NCBI GenBank assembly: GCA_949987705.1
Contig: OX465281.1
Coordinates: forward strand, 256,776,542 to 256,840,541
Direction: 5' to 3'
Source: Thereva unica
Taxonomy: Eukaryota; Arthropoda; Insecta; Diptera; Therevidae
DNA: 64,000 bases
The notes under the pieces were generated by a model. It worked only from the letters and a program-made list of their open reading frames with translations. It did not search any database and was not told where the DNA came from. Made by a program: the position numbers and the translations under genes. This document shows, one piece after another, positions 48,219 to 59,249 of the stretch. Positions within the stretch are counted from its first letter, which is position 1. Each line of letters opens with the position of its first letter.

Positions 48219-50090
48219 GTGTTAAAACCCCATTCTCATAGACAGAAGGCAGCTTCCAGTATCCTGCAAGTAAGAACCTGCAGAGGTGCAAATTGTGAAT
48301 CGGACCACTTCCTAGTTAAAGCTAGATTCAGATGTCGGCTGTCTACTCAAGAAAGAAGAAACATCACACAAAAGAAATTCGACGTCGATCGCCTGCAGGA
48401 ACAGCCCGTGTTGGAGAGATATCAGGAAACTCTAGCAGAAAGGATAGGTCCAAATATAAATAATGAAGACACAGGTCTAGGGAAAAGATTGAAGACGATA
48501 CTGACAGATGTCACGAAGGAAACGGTAGGCTACAAACGCACAGCCAGAGCCAGTGACTGGTACGCGTACGACGAGGAATGTAAAGCAGCTATAGAGGCCA
48601 GAAATAAAAATAGGAGAATATACATAGAGAGACCGACGAGGAGTAAGAAATTGAAATACGAGGAAACAAGAAGAAACGCAAAAAACATCTGCAAGAAGAA
48701 GAAAAGGCAATTCCTCAACAATCACATCCTGAGAGCAGAGAAAAACTTTGCCCAAAACAAAACACGGGAAGCATACAGGGAAGTAAACTTCTTCAAGAAA
48801 GGCTTCAAACCCTCCTCCGGTATTTGTAGAACAAAAGAATGCCCTATAGTCACAGGCAGCGAAGATATAAAGAAAAGATGGAAGAAACATAACGATGACA
48901 CCAGAGAAACAAATGTACCCACTCTGGAAGAAGTACAAAGCGCCATACGATCCTTAAGAAACAACAAATCTCCAAGAATTGATAACATCCCAGCAGAGTT
49001 GATCAAACAAGGAGGCGAATCGCTCTCAGCAGCTATACACGAATTACTATGCTGCATATGGATGAATGAAAAAATTCCTGAAGAATGGGACCAAAACATT
49101 ATCTGCCCAATACACAAGAAAGGGGACAGATTCAACTGTGGAAACTATAGAGGCATATCTCTTTTAAGCACAGTATATAAAATAATGACCAATATAATTA
49201 AGGCCAGATTGGAACCTTACGCTAGAAGGAGCAATTCGCAAGGTTAACATTGATGCGAACGCAACCCTGCTTAACAAATCCAAGCAGTTGGCAGGATATG
49301 CCTTGCAAGATCACTGTCATATCTTCAACATTCACAGAATTAGAAGATGGAGCAAAACATATAGGGCTGCAAATAAACGCAGAGAAGAGCAAAATTCTAA
49401 TTCAGTCAAGGGTGGAAAGAAGAAGAAGAAACCACAATACCACCTGGGGGGAATATAACTTTGAACGGGTAAACCAATTTAACTACCTGAGGTCCACAGT
49501 CAGCGAAGACAACGATGAAACAATAGACGTACAAAGAAGAATAAACGCCGCGAACAGAACATACTTCTCACTATTGCCAGTAATGAAATCCAGAGACATC
49601 CACAGAAAAACTAAAATAAGAATCTACAAAACCATCATACGTACAGTAGCTACGTATGGATGTGAAGCATGGAGTATCTCCCAGAAATCCGCAGACAAGT
49701 TGGATATATTTGAGAGGAAGGTTCTCCGAAGGATATACGGCCCAATCAATGAAGACAATGCATGGAGAATACGCTACAATCACGAATTGTACGACTTATA
49801 CAAAGAATGTAAACTTTCGACCCATGCCAAACTACTACGTTTACGTTGGGCCGGCCATGTCCAAAGAATGGATGACTCAAGGATACCAAAAAAAAAGCCC
49901 TGTATCTACTACCAGATGGCAAAAGACCAGTTGGCAAACCACGGTTAAGGTAGGAAGATAATGTTAAGGCTGATGCAGCAAAACTGCTCAACACAAGAAA
50001 CTGGAGACAAGCTGCGGAGCAGAGAGACGTCTGGAGGAAGTAGCTGATGGAGGCCAATGCGCGTATTGGGCTGTAGAGCCCTCGAAGAAG
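48219..50090 (+). pseudogene. RTE-like LINE (family C), RT core deleted, with AAG tail
   Basis: The longest open frame in the window (48219-49247) encodes the end of an endonuclease (CESDHFLVKARFRC), a basic linker, and the start of the reverse transcriptase (EEVQSAIRSLRNNKSPRIDN, IPAELIKQGG, GNYRGISLLSTVYKIMTNII). It then jumps at 49250 to the post-catalytic part (GLQINAEKSKILIQS, FNYLRSTVSEDNDE, TYGCEAWSISQKSADKLDIF, LRWAGHVQRMDDSRIPKK). The palm with the YADD box is missing, so the copy cannot encode an active enzyme. It ends near 50074 with an AAGAAGAAG tail. A 3' relative is at 56500-56775. Confidence 0.88.
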
Positions 50091-50161
50091 AAGAAAAAAA
50101 CCCCACTTCGTAGATTTTTACAATAGACCAACTAGTTGAACATAAAGTTTTAAATTTTGTA

Positions 50162-51109
50162 CAGGGTGCGCCATCTAGACCTTCGGTATTTCAACATTGT
50201 ATAACTCTGACACCGCCGATTTAGCCGATTTTCACAAATGCGCAAGATTCATTTAAGATTTTCTCTACCATTTATCAATACGCAAAAATCATCTCTTTTT
50301 CGGGCATCCTACATAACATTATCCAGTATTTCGAGTGTTATAGCAGCTATTTCGGCTCGTATGTTAGCTTTGAGCTCGTCAATAGTCTTCGGCTTGCTGG
50401 CGTCTCAACTTTTTTTTTAAATAACCCCACAGAACAGAAAACGAGGAAGCCGCTCCAAATCACTATTTTTCAACACATGTGCCTCGAAAACTTGTCCTGC
50501 AAGAACTTCATCGTAACGCCTGCGTGGTGGCAAGTTGAAGTTCGTCAGACCTTTTTCACGCATTTTCGGACACAAGGTTCGCCAACATCCAACGAGCATA
50601 AACGGCTTGTCCGTTGGCAAGAATCTTTGAGTAAGTTGCATTTTATATGGGAAGAGATGAAGGCCTTGTTTCATAATCCTCCTTAGACTCGCTTCACTCA
50701 CGTTTAAGTCCTGAGATCGACGGCGAAACGACAAATTTTGACATCGACAACACTCTCTCTTACCGCTTCAATAACTTCATTCAAACATCGCGGACGTGGT
50801 CGAATGGGACGCTGGCGAGTAGCTACGAACCAAAGAAATTCTTCACTAAACTACGAATTGTGTTGTCTCTGAAGCTCTGAATTTCTCCTATAATTTTTAC
50901 CAAAAACACGCACAGTTTTCACAATTGAACGATTGTTTTCAATGTAAAGCGCCACAATTGCATTGCATTCTTTCGGTGCGTATTGACTCATAGCTAAAAT
51001 GGTACTGAATGACGTTTCCGAATCATAGCTGCATTGTAGAATTTCATTTGTCGAAATCGCTTAAAAAATATCAGAGTTGAAATACCGAAGGTCTAGATGG
51101 CGCACCCTC
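50162..51109 (-). mobile_element. Tc/mariner-like element with perfect 32-bp TIRs and broken transposase
   Basis: Inverted repeats beginning GGGTGCGCCATCTAGACC are identical over 32 bp (50164-50195 and 51076-51107). The left flank is TA and the right AA, consistent with a mutated TA target site. The minus strand encodes transposase pieces: MSQYAPKECNAIVALYIENN (start near 50989), a helix-turn-helix-like stretch, then DLNVSEASLRRIMKQ...LHLFPYKMQLTQ, and a C-terminal ANIRAEIAAITLEILDNVM-like end, with several frame breaks. The catalytic DD(E/D) middle is largely gone. It is a non-autonomous relic with intact ends. Confidence 0.85.
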
Positions 51110-53290
51110 AAACAATTTTTCCTGTTATGTATCGCTCAACATGTTGTAGAAGACCTACCATGAATTGGTAATCAATGCATTAATAGAAGGTCCAGAAGTG
51201 GTAATTAGTTTGTCTCATTGTGGTCTCCCTTGAACGTCTACGTTTACAATATTGACAAAATCAAGAAACTGATGCTCGGAATTCGAGACTTGACTGAAGA
51301 GGTGAGCGTACGTTTTAAGTCCATAGATAAAATTACGAAAGATGTTTTAGTTAAGAAAGGCGTATCCGCACTACTGGTTCCAAAAGGGCTCAAATTGATC
51401 CAAAAAGAGCATCGAAATTAGTTGGCTGAAGATATGACTGTATCGGGCTCCACCATGACTGCATCAGGTTCTACCAACCCCAGCTTCATAAAACACATCA
51501 TAACTAACGAGAAAACGAGTACGACACGCAAACTAGTCTACAGTTTTCGGAATGGCCCCTCGAAAGCGAACCGAAAATCAAAAAAAAAGGCGTCCAATCT
51601 GCTTCAAAAACAAGATCGGATAGTTTTATTTGAATTCCGAGTTGTTGCGAAGTCCGAATTATTTCCAAAGGACCAAGTCGTGAAAAGGAAATAATTTTTA
51701 GACAAAGCCACAAAGCTCGAGAAATATCATCGAAAACGGACCAATTTATTGAAGAAAAATGCATCGTCACAGAAAGCCATCCTTGTGCAAAGAGTTCGGC
51801 CAAAATAACAATGAATGTCATCGACCAAGCACAATATTCGCTTGTTATGATGCATCGCGTGTCTTTCCCTTGTTTTGTTCACGAGAAAGAAGAAAGTATG
51901 GGAAGAGAAATTTTGTCAACTTGTGGAATGCCGTGCGACCAAAGGATACAACCACATTCATGTACGCGATGAAATCTATTGGTGAATAGTTTTCCGTTGT
52001 GCCCTTCATTTGGTAAACGATGGGTGAAATATTTGTTCAAAAGAAACAAAACTTTTACTAGCCACGACGATTTACACCATTTGCTTCCACGACAGAACTG
52101 TTAAGCCATTATTTTAACTAGGATTCTGGTTTCTGGCGTCAGGAGTGTTTATCTTTTTTGAGGCTTGGGCGTTTCACTTTCAATATTTTTGTAGAATTTC
52201 AGAATCATCCAAACACCGGAATCAACAGCTGCGATTTCTGTTTCTTGGCTGTGCTTTTCAAAGTTATTGAAACATGATTTCTATATTGGAAAGTGACATC
52301 AGCCCATCCCATTTCTGATCTATTAAACTGCTCATCGACTATGACCGATGACAACGACGTTATTGAAAAGTTTGACGAAACCAGATTCGTCGCAGCATAA
52401 GACGTACTGATCTCTCAATCTCCCTGGCTGTACCTTGCTTTGATAATCCCCGATTTGTCCGTTAGACTCTCGAACATCAACCAGGACAATCCACATAATC
52501 CATGACAAAAGGGCACTCCACATTCTACTATCACTGCTTTCCCGAATCACCAAACGAACTTTTCGACTTTCGTTATTATTTTCTTAGGCAACCGCACCGA
52601 TACGCGCAAGACAGTAAACTGGCACCAGAACTAATGCGCGGGAGCATCTTCCCCAGGCTCGCCATGAATGGGTGCGCATCTGATCATCCAGCGTGACCGT
52701 CTTGTGAGACAGTTTACCTATGGATGGTGCTGCTGCCTCACCCTCGCCGGTATCTCGATATATCTATCCGGGGAACCCTTGAAAGTCGTCATCTAGTTCC
52801 GGTCGATGGTTTTCCTAAGCGGCGTTACATGCCTAATTGGGGAATGATTGGGCCCCAGTACAGCACGCCACCGATTATCCAGGCGAATCCGATGTTTATG
52901 CTTCTGATCGCTGTCTTCGCTGTCGTCGTCGTCACAGATGCAATCTGGGACAAATAATTTACCTTGAATCCGCAAACGGAACCTGGGATGTGGTGGTGGC
53001 TCTTAGCGGTCGTGTTTTGCACGAGTTCCTCAAATCTGGGTTAGCACCGCGCTCTCAAGAAGGGATTGGGTAATGGTCGCGATGCAGAGTCACCGAGTAG
53101 GGCTCTTGATGATGACACGAATTAAGGTGATTTTTGGCGCACATCCGTAATTTCCCCCGGGGAATCCGAAGGCAGTTTTAATCGTGGATTTGCTTATGGT
53201 AATGGCGTCAATTACGTCCTCGTGGATTTTTGGCGGTCGTGCGTCTGTGGAGCAACAAGAGTATGAAGGAAACACACACAAGTTTCGGAT
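51110..53290. other. Unassigned stretch
   Basis: Plus-strand open frames at 51218-51421 and 51422-51694 are adjacent and Lys-rich (VRFKSIDKITKDVL; SKANRKSKKKASNLL), with an in-frame stop between them. They look like a decayed coding region, but I recognise no domain. Frames at 52724-52957 contain a hydrophobic run on one strand and an acidic run on the other, so coding is uncertain. A minus-strand AATAAA at 53305-53300 probably ends the cuticular protein transcript. Confidence 0.35.
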
Positions 53291-53510
53291 TGCATTTTGT
53301 TTATTGCTTAAACTTTTTTTTATATTATTTTTTTTACATATTTTTCTACATTTAAAATAAAATTCATAAATTAAAAAAATGATAAGAAACTTTGCACACA
53401 GCATTTGCTAGGACATGAGGGGGGAAACGATCGATTGCGATTATATGAATAGCGAAGGGCATCACGAGTTATGGCAGTGTTCAGGTGCAGCTGAGGGATG
53501 CGCGACTACC

Positions 53511-56500
53511 TTAAGAACAATATGGGAAGTTGGGGCATGTGTGTGGGGAAACTCCAGCTGGGTACTGGCGTTCTGACCAACCGGGGAGTGGTGCAGCATG
53601 TGGGGCATGGTGGGCTCCAGCGGTATCACAGAATGGATAGTTGGGGCAGGTGTGTGGGTTGACGCCAGCTGGGTACTTGTCACCTCCGGCTCCGGGTAAG
53701 TGGTTATTGGCTGGTCCATTCAGGGCTGGTGCGCCCCAGTGTGGAGCTGCTGGAGCACCCCAATGAGGAGCTGCTGGTGCACCCCAATGTGGAGCTGCTG
53801 GTGCTCCCCATGGTGCTGCGGCGTGATGTGGCTGAGGATTGTGCAACAAGGCATTGTCGCAAATTGGGAAGCCTGGGCAGAGAGCTGGATTAACACCGGC
53901 CGGGAATTGGGCTGCTGGTGGATGTTGTGGAGCTGCTGCTGCCAATGCGATGAGGGAAAGAATAGTCTGCAAAAAATAAAGAGAAAAAAAATTTAATTAT
54001 TTTATCTCAGCAAAATATCGCCTATTGCAAATGCGTTCTCTCATTGGAACCATCTTCCCAACTAAGAATCAAGATTTTTTTGCGACTTTGCAAACATTGT
54101 TGAGGAATTGCGCGTATTTCTTTTTCGGTGGAAATCTTTTAAAAATGTAAATCGCTTGTAATGAATAATGGATTACGGAAATTGAGTAGTAAATTCGTTT
54201 TTTCGTGTGTGTGTTCAAACACATTTTTTATGGTGTGTTATATTAGTGACTAGCGGAAATTGTGTTTTTTCCTATTCCTGGTGCTAATTTCGGATCGGTG
54301 AGCGCCCAACTGCAGGTGGTATGAATTTGTTAGTTATATTGAAAGTGTTCATAAAGATGTTTACATTATCATTGTTTTTTCTCTCCAAAATTAACAACGG
54401 GAACGAATAACACACATAGTTTATGTTGACATTGATTAACAGTAGTAAAATGATGGCATTATAATGGCTTGCAAATGGGCATACTAACAGGGAAATTATG
54501 GAAAGTACTAGAACGGTAATAATGGTTAGCTTATTCGATATTTTTGGCACTGATTCCCCTTAGTAATTGTTGGTATTAGAGTTATATAGGGTGTCACAAA
54601 ATTTACTCAAAATTTGAATTTTCCGCAGTGTTGGCAACCCTAAAAAACAGCTTGACATCTGGCAGTCTAGGGTTAGAAAAAATGGAGCACTATACGAAAG
54701 AATAAAGCGTTTTCATTGTTGAACAATATTTCAAAAATAGTTTGGCCGCCTTGGTTCGCAAATTTGGAACAAAATATGGTCGAAATACTGATTTAACTTC
54801 GACAACTGTGAAGAGAGTAAGTAGACGATTCAGAGAGACTGGATCGATTAGTGATCCTTAATACTCAGGCCGTCTAAAAACAAGTTTTTAAAGTGTTAAT
54901 ATCGAAGTAGTGCTAGAGAACATCAATTCGACGTCCTGAACAATAATTCCACTTTTCAAGTAGCTCTCTACAGCGTATAGATACTCAGGGACGACACTTT
55001 CATAGGTGCAAAAGGTGCACTTGCACCGGGCGCATTTTCAGAAATTAAGATTTTAAAAATATTTAAAACTTCGAAAAACTGACTTTGACCATACCATATC
55101 AATAAGCTTTAACAATATTTGAGTGAGCTCTTCACTGATAATAAGCTTTACATTCGAATAGAAGTAGAAGCGACAGATCCCTACGCGAAAACATAGGCAA
55201 AAGCTGCGATATAAAATCCAAGCCTAAAATTTCTCATGTCTTACAGTATTAGATGTTTAACCGTTTTGAACATACCAGCAGGTTTTTATCCAAATACCAC
55301 CAAGAGGTTATCCTTGACTTTAAGCTATTCCTCGATGATGTTTACGTTCCTAGGAATACAACATCGACGTGTATCAACTAAAGACAGATAGAGAATAAAT
55401 AGGATGAGAGAAGTCTGGACCTGAAGGAGTAGCTTTCCGTTAACTCTAGGATTTTGTACGATTTTAGACTAACTGCGGAAAATTAGTCCACAGTCGAGTT
55501 ATTCTGATCCTGAACGAGTCATTCAACAAGCGAAAAGTAGAGGTATGAATGTGCGGTAAGACCTATGGAGTGCGACAGCGAGGGAGACCCAACCTCCGCT
55601 GGAAGGATGGCGTAGAACAGGGCGCTCAGAGCTTAGGGATGCCAAATTGGATGACATCGGCTCAAAATCGGGACCGGTTGAGAGAAGAGTTGCCAGGGGC
55701 CAGTACCGGATCCCGGTTGTAGAGACGTTAAAGAACAAGAAGAGGTGTGTGCTATAGTAATGAGCTTAACCGTGTAACCGATGTTGCTCGTTTTGCCATT
55801 TCAGGTAGTGATGAGCAAGACTGGTCTTACACATTTAGCAAGAAAAGCAAGACCAAGACAATACAGGACAAAGGCCACACAAGACTGCAAAATGAAGATA
55901 TCAAGACTTTTTGCCCATCACTAAGTGCCAAAAGTCATACAGTGATGAGCGAAAAGTCTTGTCTTGCTCATTTAGCAAGACCAAGACAAGACTGCAAGAT
56001 TTTCTGCAAGACTTTTTGCAAGACTCCTTGCAAGACTTTTTGCAGGACCTTTTACTAATCACTGCAAGACTTTTGGCACTTAGTGATGAGCCAAAAAAGT
56101 CTTCCTATCTTGATGTTTCACTCTTCTGTAGTCCTCTATTGTCTTGGTCTAGCTTTGGTTTTGCTAAATGTGCACAAGCAAAGGCAAAACTGCAAGACCA
56201 GTCTTGCTCATCACTAATTTCAGCTGAGAGTATGAGCTATACACGAACTATTATACTGCATATGGCGGATCGAATAAATGCCTGATGTTTGGGAGCATGA
56301 CTTAGACAAAAGCCCCGTTTAGATGGTTCGCTTTTAGGAACGTTCCTCATGAATTTTGAGGATGAAGGGAAAATGAGGATGATGAGAGATACCCCACCCC
56401 ACTTCTCCACTCATTCACAAAGTTCGTGAGGAACGTTTGTGGAAGCGAAGCGTCTACATATACAAAATATATAAATTTAACAACGCATGTTTTAAGTTGC

Positions 56501-57190
56501 TGCGTCTACGTTGGGCCGGTCAATGTTCAAACAATGGATGAATCAAGAATGCCAAAAAGTTCTAAATCTACTACCAGTTGGGATAATACTATGTAGTTTG
56601 CAAACCAGGGAAATATAATTTTTCGTTTGCTAACACTACGTTCGGCGGATCCATAGTATCGTTTGCACGCTTGTATCTGTTTCAAACTTTAATGCTAATG
56701 CAGCGTAACTCCTCAACACAAGAAACTGGAGGCAATTGGACTATAGACCAATCGAAGAAGAAGAAGAATTGGCCGACTCAAGTAAAATTAGACCTTCTCG
56801 ATTACCAATTGCACAACTTAATGTTATTGAATTGACCATTTAATCTTCCACCGCGAAAAATAAGAGAAAACTTTAAAAACTAATTAAAATAACAAAATAA
56901 AATCAAATTAAACTTTCAAAAACGTTAAAAAACACGAAAAGAATTTGTTGAACAAACACGCAAAATTACGGAATTATGATTGCATATTTACAGGAGAATT
57001 TTTAAATCAACCGAATATTATTGTTGTAATTTTTGAATCTAAATCAATTTCCGTCGACCGCGATTAAATTTAATTTTATTACAGAACATTTCCAATAATT
57101 TCCACAATTTATTAATAATCGCCATTTACTAAATAAATCACTAATATTATTTCCACTTAAATTTCGCACACTTACCACTTTTGCAAACAT
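53511..57190 (-). CDS. CPCFC-family cuticular protein
   Basis: Secreted structural protein of the exoskeleton. Two exons: 57190-57176 (MFAKV) and 53966-53511. They are joined in phase 0 across a 3209-bp intron with GTAAGT and TTTTGCAG ends. The splice completes a signal peptide, MFAKVTILSLIALAAAAPQ, typical of cuticle genes whose first exon encodes only a few residues. The product is 156 residues. Three copies of the CPCFC motif are present: FPAGVNPALCPGFPIC, YPAGVNPHTCPNYPFC and YPAGVSPHTCPNFPYC, each with C-X5-C. This defines the family, which has two or three motifs per protein. Between motifs 1 and 2 lies an Ala/Pro/His/Trp tandem (APHWGAPA units) encoded by about 30-bp DNA repeats. A TATA box lies upstream. 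The CPCFC1 gene of Anopheles is the closest type I know. Confidence 0.93.
53715..53830 (-). repeat. ~30-bp tandem repeat inside the CPCFC coding exon
   Basis: Three to four near-identical units, each encoding about ten residues of the APHWGAPA type. Frame is kept in every unit. Confidence 0.8.
54587..54990 (+). mobile_element. Mariner/IS630-type transposase N-terminus, decayed
   Basis: Starts near AGGGTGTCACAAAATT. The frame at 54681 reads MEHYTKE, a stop, then SVFIVEQYFKNSLAALVRKF, GTKYGRNTDLTSTTVKR and RFRETGSI. This is the N-terminal helix-turn-helix region of mariner-like transposases of insects. Stops and frameshifts follow and no catalytic domain is left. It lies in the CPCFC intron on the opposite strand. 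Confidence 0.75.
54997..55080 (+). repeat. CTTTCATAGGTGC dispersed repeat, copy 1
   Basis: Collinear with 63150-63250: CTTTCATAGGTGC, GGTGCAYTTGCACCGG and ATTTCAGAAATTAAGATTT in the same order. Contains a short GTGCA/TGCAC palindrome. Class unknown. Confidence 0.6.
55555..55740 (+). mobile_element. RTE-like LINE family B 3' end
   Basis: Matches the reverse complement of 26740-26930: GTAAGACCTATG, CGAGGGAGACCCAACCTCCG, GACATCGGCTCA and CCGGATCCCGGTTGTAGA. Ends in an A/G-rich tail (GAACAAGAAGAGG). Inside the CPCFC intron. Confidence 0.7.
55806..56216. mobile_element. hAT-type MITE, long copy (411 bp)
   Basis: Ends TAGTGATGAGCAAGACTGGT and, on the other strand, TAGTGATGAGCAAGACTGGT are identical over 20 bp. 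Flanking 8-bp duplication ATTTCAGG (55798-55805) and ATTTCAGC (56217-56224), one mismatch. The interior contains internal copies of the end word (AGTGATGAGC near 55942 and 56082) and a tandem of TGCAAGACTTTT units at about 56000-56060, so copies look nested or expanded. Inside the CPCFC intron. Confidence 0.85.
56500..56775 (+). mobile_element. RTE-like LINE family C 3' end
   Basis: Relative of 49840-50090: CTGCGTCTACGTTGGGCCGG (also 49840s), GAATGGATGA-like, then CTCAACACAAGAAACTGGAG and the CGAAGAAGAAGAAGAA tail. An unrelated ~110-bp insert separates the two parts. Confidence 0.7.
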
Positions 57191-57300
57191 TTTTGTAATT
57201 CACTGGGGATTTTTGTAATATTATGTTAAATGTAACGTTATTGGACTATAGACGTCGAAAATGACTAAACTTCCAATACTAGACTCAGTTGGTACCGAAC

Positions 57301-57337
57301 TGCTATAAAATCACCTGGGCCGAAAGGCTTTTATACC
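57301..57337 (-). promoter_or_regulatory. CPCFC gene core promoter (TATA)
   Basis: GGTATAAAAGCC on the minus strand at 57337-57326. An initiator-like GCAGTTCGG places a start near 57301, giving a 5' UTR of about 110 nt before the ATG at 57190. Confidence 0.6.
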
Positions 57338-57339
57338 TT

Positions 57340-58180
57340 GTTGCATATTTCATCAAAAGTGAATTTGGTCTGGCCGATTGCAACCACCACACCCATGCCG
57401 CTATGCTATGGAGAAGGAAAGTGGTTGGGGGACGCCTTTAATCCCCCAGTACAGTGCAAAAGTCCCCCAATGTGTGTTACAGTTACTGTTCTTGGGAGTC
57501 TCATTAACTCGAGTCAACTACTTGGGGTCCACAACTTTTGCTTTTTTTTTGTTTTCTTCCTCTCCCGTTCTCTCTTTCTCTCGCGATTCATTGGAGTTTT
57601 CCTTAGCCGGAAGACAGCGGTTGTTCCTACTAGAAGTGGTCCACATTGTGCATATCTAACCCAGTGCGGTTGTTGCCCATGGTGCCGCCGCCACCTCCAC
57701 GAGGATTGGCGCCGATGGCCGTGATACAGTTCTGGGGCTACTATGGGTTACTCCATGTGAACTCGGATAAGAGCTGCCAAAAGAGATACTCCGCGCCGGC
57801 CCAGGTTGCGGGGGTCGCAGAACAGGTTGCCCTTGATCATTGGGCCGGAAAAGCACACTGGCTGCCTGCATGCATTTCACACTTGCGCTTGTGCATGACA
57901 TGTTATCAAAAACAACTGCAGCTTGACGCCCAGTAAGGAGTGCATCGTGCTTCGCGGTCTCGCGGGTTAACCCAGTAAAATCAGTCATTGCCCCAAAACG
58001 GTTGCGAAATGTTAAAATTGATTTCGATCAGTTTTTTTTGGTATTTTAAAACATTTTAATTTGAAAATTTAACAATAAGAAAATAAGATGTTATTTGTCA
58101 CTTGGTTGTCCGAAGTGATTTTTTACTTTTGCTACAAAATAACAAATGGTCTTTAAAGTGACCGAATTGAGAACAGCTAG
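57340..58180. other. Unassigned stretch
   Basis: Open on both strands between 57640 and 57990 and GC-richer than its surroundings, but no domain, splice pattern or repeat match was recognised. Confidence 0.35.
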
Positions 58181-58207
58181 TGGAAATGGCAACACTGATG
58201 ATGGAGC

Positions 58208-59112
58208 ATGCGTGTTAATCACTTTGCATACGTCAAAAATTCACTTCACTCAGGTAAAATCTTTTTATATTTTGTTAAATATGTAAAGAACTGTAACTGA
58301 AAAGACCAGCTTTGACTTGTTATTGCAATCGTTCCAATAAGAGTGTGTGTTCTGCCGAAGCAAGAATAAGGCTAAGGAGGTCTGAACTGAAATAGAAACA
58401 TCTCATCGCTACAGCAACATCTTGAATTTCCTACCTGAGGTCGTGTTCGCTATAACCACACACTATCTTTCCTCTAGAATGATCAGGATCGGACCTCGCT
58501 GCACAGATATTCGCGAGGGAAACCAATACATCAGAGGGTATGCAAGGACCACCAACATTTCACTCACCAGTCACATTCCGGCGCACTTTAGTATCTATCT
58601 TTCAAGTGGAGGTCTGTTAACCCTTCAGGATCACCAGCTGAAGGATTGCCAGACAATAAATATCGAACCTACACATGAATGTAGCATTGGAATTTTCATC
58701 GATAGCCAAGTCTCTATATTAAGAGAGTCTTTAGCAATTACTTATTTGGACATCATAGCGCAAAGTCAACGAAATCAGGTCTACTCAAAACTATTTGTGG
58801 CTGGATCTACTCTATTCTTATTGAATTTTTTTAAAAGTGTCTCTGAAGGATCTCCTCAGGAAAGAGTTTTATATCCACTCATGTGCTGCTTTGCTAGAGT
58901 TACTCAGTGATCAAAACTTGTCACCCAATCTAACAATAATTTTATCACGACAACCAGTGCAGCATAGCTACAAAGTCAAGGGGCATGCACTGTATTTTGT
59001 TTTACTGTGGGAATATTGTCAATCAATCTGGAGCAAAACCCTCTTGGCACCATTTTTACCCGGAATCGTAAAATCTAAAGACGTGGAAACACAATACGAG
59101 TTAATGATCTGA
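58208..59112 (+). pseudogene. Unrecognised gene with two frame breaks (gene with sequence errors, or young pseudogene)
   Basis: A candidate gene I cannot name. Exon 1 (58208-58253) starts MRVNHFAYVKNSLHS, followed by a 56-bp GT-AG intron. Exon 2 starts at 58310 and runs open to about 58390. There the frame shifts by one base at an AAA run (TGAAATAGAAACA), runs open to the T7 tract at 58826-58832, and shifts back, ending at 59112. The two shifts cancel. The conceptual protein is about 280 residues with mixed helix/strand composition (SNILNFLPEVVF; CSIGIFIDSQVSILRESLA; ALLELLSDQNLSPNLTIIL). No known motif, signal peptide or transposon domain was seen. A housekeeping-promoter-like GGCAACACTG lies at 58188-58197, about 20 bp before the ATG. 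Homopolymer indels suggest assembly errors as readily as decay. Confidence 0.5.
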
Positions 59113-59245
59113 CAGTGGACAGCTGCTGCACCTGGGTACTCGCATGGCAGCAGCTCGACTCCCCCCGTTCGGTCACACAAGTGCGAGTTGATGGCCTAAC
59201 AGTGGACAGCTACTGCTCTTGTATACTCGCGTGTCAGTAGCTTTG
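59097..59245. repeat. Imperfect tandem duplication (~85-bp period)
   Basis: GAGTTAATGATCTGACAGTG, then GACAGCTGCTG, ACTCGCATGGCAGCAGCT is repeated about 85 bp later as GAGTTGATGGCCTAACAGTG, GACAGCTACTG, ACTCGCGTGTCAGTAGCT. The first unit overlaps the last codons of the unnamed gene at 58208-59112. Confidence 0.6.
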
Positions 59246-59249
59246 AATT

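Noticed and set aside
48477..49135. Long minus-strand frames (153 and 137 codons)
   Set aside because: Shadows of the LINE coding strand. Their Phe/Ser/Leu-rich content mirrors the Lys/Arg/Glu-rich LINE protein.
52700..52960. Hydrophobic plus-strand frame ending in MFMLLIAVFAVVVVTDAIWDK, and an acidic minus-strand frame opposite
   Set aside because: Both strands are open. There are no splice sites, start context or domain, and the hydrophobic run is the mirror of a GAC/GTC-rich tract.
57640..57990. GC-rich frames on both strands resembling part of a retrocopied gene
   Set aside because: No motif recognised, and one strand carries several stops. Not enough to call a pseudogene.
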